This document shows, in pieces, positions 62,680 through 64,000 of a stretch of DNA of 64,000 nt. Source of the DNA: Mycoplasma sp. 1578d (GTDB lineage: Bacteria > Bacillota_I > Bacilli_A > Mycoplasmatales > Metamycoplasmataceae). The DNA lies in contig NZ_CP102081.1 in the NCBI RefSeq assembly GCF_024582695.1, forward strand, positions 1-64,000. Reading direction: 5' to 3'. A model generated the notes under the pieces. The model had not been told where the DNA came from. It did no database searches and saw only the letters and a list, made by a program, of their open reading frames with translations. Position numbers and translations under genes: made by a program. Every line of letters starts with the position of its first letter. The first letter of the stretch is position 1.

Positions 62680-64000
62680 ATGAAAAGAAAAGCAAAAAGA
62701 TTAATATCTACATTTTCAATTACTGCACCATTGTTAACATTAATCACTACATCTTGTTCAATTAGTATTTTTCCAAGTAAAAGCTACTTAGAAAGTATGA
62801 GATACAAAACACCTTATTTTATCGATTTAATTAGAATGGAACAACAAGATCAAGGAATAAAAACTAATAATAGTATTATCTTTGATCAATTTGTTGAAAG
62901 CTTATATGAAAAAGCTTTATCTTGAGACCGAAAAGACCAAGAGAAAAGAACAGAAAACTATAGAAAATACATCAGATACGATTTTTTAAAAGATAACAAA
63001 CAATTAATAAAGTCAGTTGAAGATTTTTCAAGTCATATTATTAATAAAATTAATTCATTATATGAAGATCTTAAACTTCCTAAAACTCTTTCTGATGAAC
63101 AAATTAAAAAAATCTTTGAATCTGATTTTTTAAACGGACAAAGTATTGAAAATATCTTAAAAAACAGTAATATTTTAATTTTGCAATCAAATGATGATCG
63201 CTCCCCTATTGGTTTGAGCTATTCTCTTAAAGAACAAAAACAAAATCATATAAATATTTTACGAATCAACCCATGGATAATTAAGCAAACTGGTGGTTAT
63301 CTCCAATCAACTGATCTTAGATCTGAAAAACCTGTTTTTAGTGTTATTTTACTTTCAAAAAATCAAGACTTCAAAATTAAATATACAACTAAATCAGAAA
63401 ACAATCAATTATTAAGTGATTTATATTATAAATATGGTTACAAAGCAGACCAATTTTATGATTGATATTTTGGGCCAGATATCTCGCAAGCAATAAATAA
63501 AATACAAAACGAACAAGGAATTTTGTATAAGGAAAATTTACTTTTAAATAATTTAACTGATGAATCTTTAAGTGATTTACCCTTAAATTCTAAGGTATAT
63601 ACTATAAAAACCACTAATGATTTTAATGAATTCATTACTAGTACAATTCAACAAGTTGCTCAAAAACTTAAAACCTCTTTAACTAAAGAACAAGTAATTG
63701 ATAATTTTGAAAAAAATTATTTAAATGGTCAAAAATTAGAAAACGTACTAAAAGGTTCTGATATTCTCGTGCAACGAGCAATTGAAAAACCAAGCATGTT
63801 GTCATTAAACGACCCCGATCAATTGGTTAAATTAGCTAGTTCTAATTCATCAAAAATACAATTAGCTTTTATTAATGAAAGAGAATTTAATTTTAATTTA
63901 ACAGGCAAATCTCAATCACCTGATAAAAAATCAATGGTTTTTTATCAGGTTCTAACAGTTCCAAAAGGGGCTCAAGTAGAGATTAAAGATAAATTAAACT
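62680..64000 (+). CDS. Lipoprotein with an internal duplication (3' end beyond window)
   Basis: The first 440 residues of a prolipoprotein are present; the frame is open to the end of the window. The lipobox is ITTSC with Cys26. AGGAG lies before the ATG. Two segments resemble each other, about residues 114-232 and 313-440. Each has a helical part (FLNGQSIENILKNSNIL against YLNGQKLENVLKGSDIL) followed by a strand-rich part. I know no function. The poly-T tract upstream suggests variable expression. Confidence 0.85.

Noticed and set aside
1-64000. CRISPR array, prophage or insertion sequence
   Set aside because: I saw no regularly spaced repeats, no cas, phage or transposase motifs in any frame.

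Overview
The window comes from a Mycoplasma-type mollicute, most likely of the hominis group (Mycoplasmopsis/Metamycoplasma). The DNA is very AT-rich. UGA is read as tryptophan in almost every gene: dnaN, ftsH, nusA, parE and most others have in-frame UGA codons at places where the protein family continues. There are no cell-wall genes and there are many prolipoproteins. The P80-P60-HinT cluster was first described in M. hominis. A lactate dehydrogenase gene suggests a fermentative lifestyle. All gene limits below assume UGA = Trp.

Layout. Positions 1-2551 hold dnaA, the probable chromosomal origin (DnaA boxes between dnaA and dnaN) and dnaN. A rightward run follows: S4 protein, recD-like helicase, pth, tilS, ftsH. 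ldh faces left. Positions 9891-18685 are filled by a giant two-block FtsX-type ABC permease (2612 aa) and its ATPase. Then come two SPOUT methyltransferases, a DivIVA-like protein, rbgA, a HAD hydrolase, an unlisted TM2 protein, parE and the rplK-rplA operon with a candidate L1-binding leader. Positions 26457-30306 are the P80-P60-HinT locus. Positions 30369-36409 are the rimP-nusA-ylxR-infB operon, apt and a two-gene ChrA transporter. frr and pyrH face left.

Positions 37864-50951 hold a HAD hydrolase, rnhC, tRNA-Thr, a set of leftward peptidases (pip, pepP, two tandem leucyl aminopeptidases), yigZ, a DUF2130 coiled-coil protein, rsmA-tatD-mnmE, a PQ-loop membrane protein and tRNA-His. parC (50981-53575) is far from parE. 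Three tandem paralogous lipoproteins lie at 53901-56284. hup, recU and serS follow. The rpmH-rnpA-yidC cluster, which adjoins dnaA in many bacteria, is here at 58963-61488. The window ends with a lone 5S rRNA, a DUF402 gene, and a lipoprotein gene preceded by a 21-T tract that may be a phase-variable promoter.

Organisation. Genes are tightly packed. Stop and start often share bases (TAATG), which suggests translational coupling within pairs that work together: permease/ATPase, P80/P60, L11/L1, the two ChrA halves, UMP kinase/RRF. Several genes have a TATAAT-like box only 6-7 bases before the ATG, so their mRNAs are probably leaderless. Most operons end in clear hairpin-T terminators. No insertion sequence, prophage or CRISPR array was seen. 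The parts with most room for new biology are the giant ABC transporter, the lipoprotein families, the poly-T promoter region and the rplK leader.
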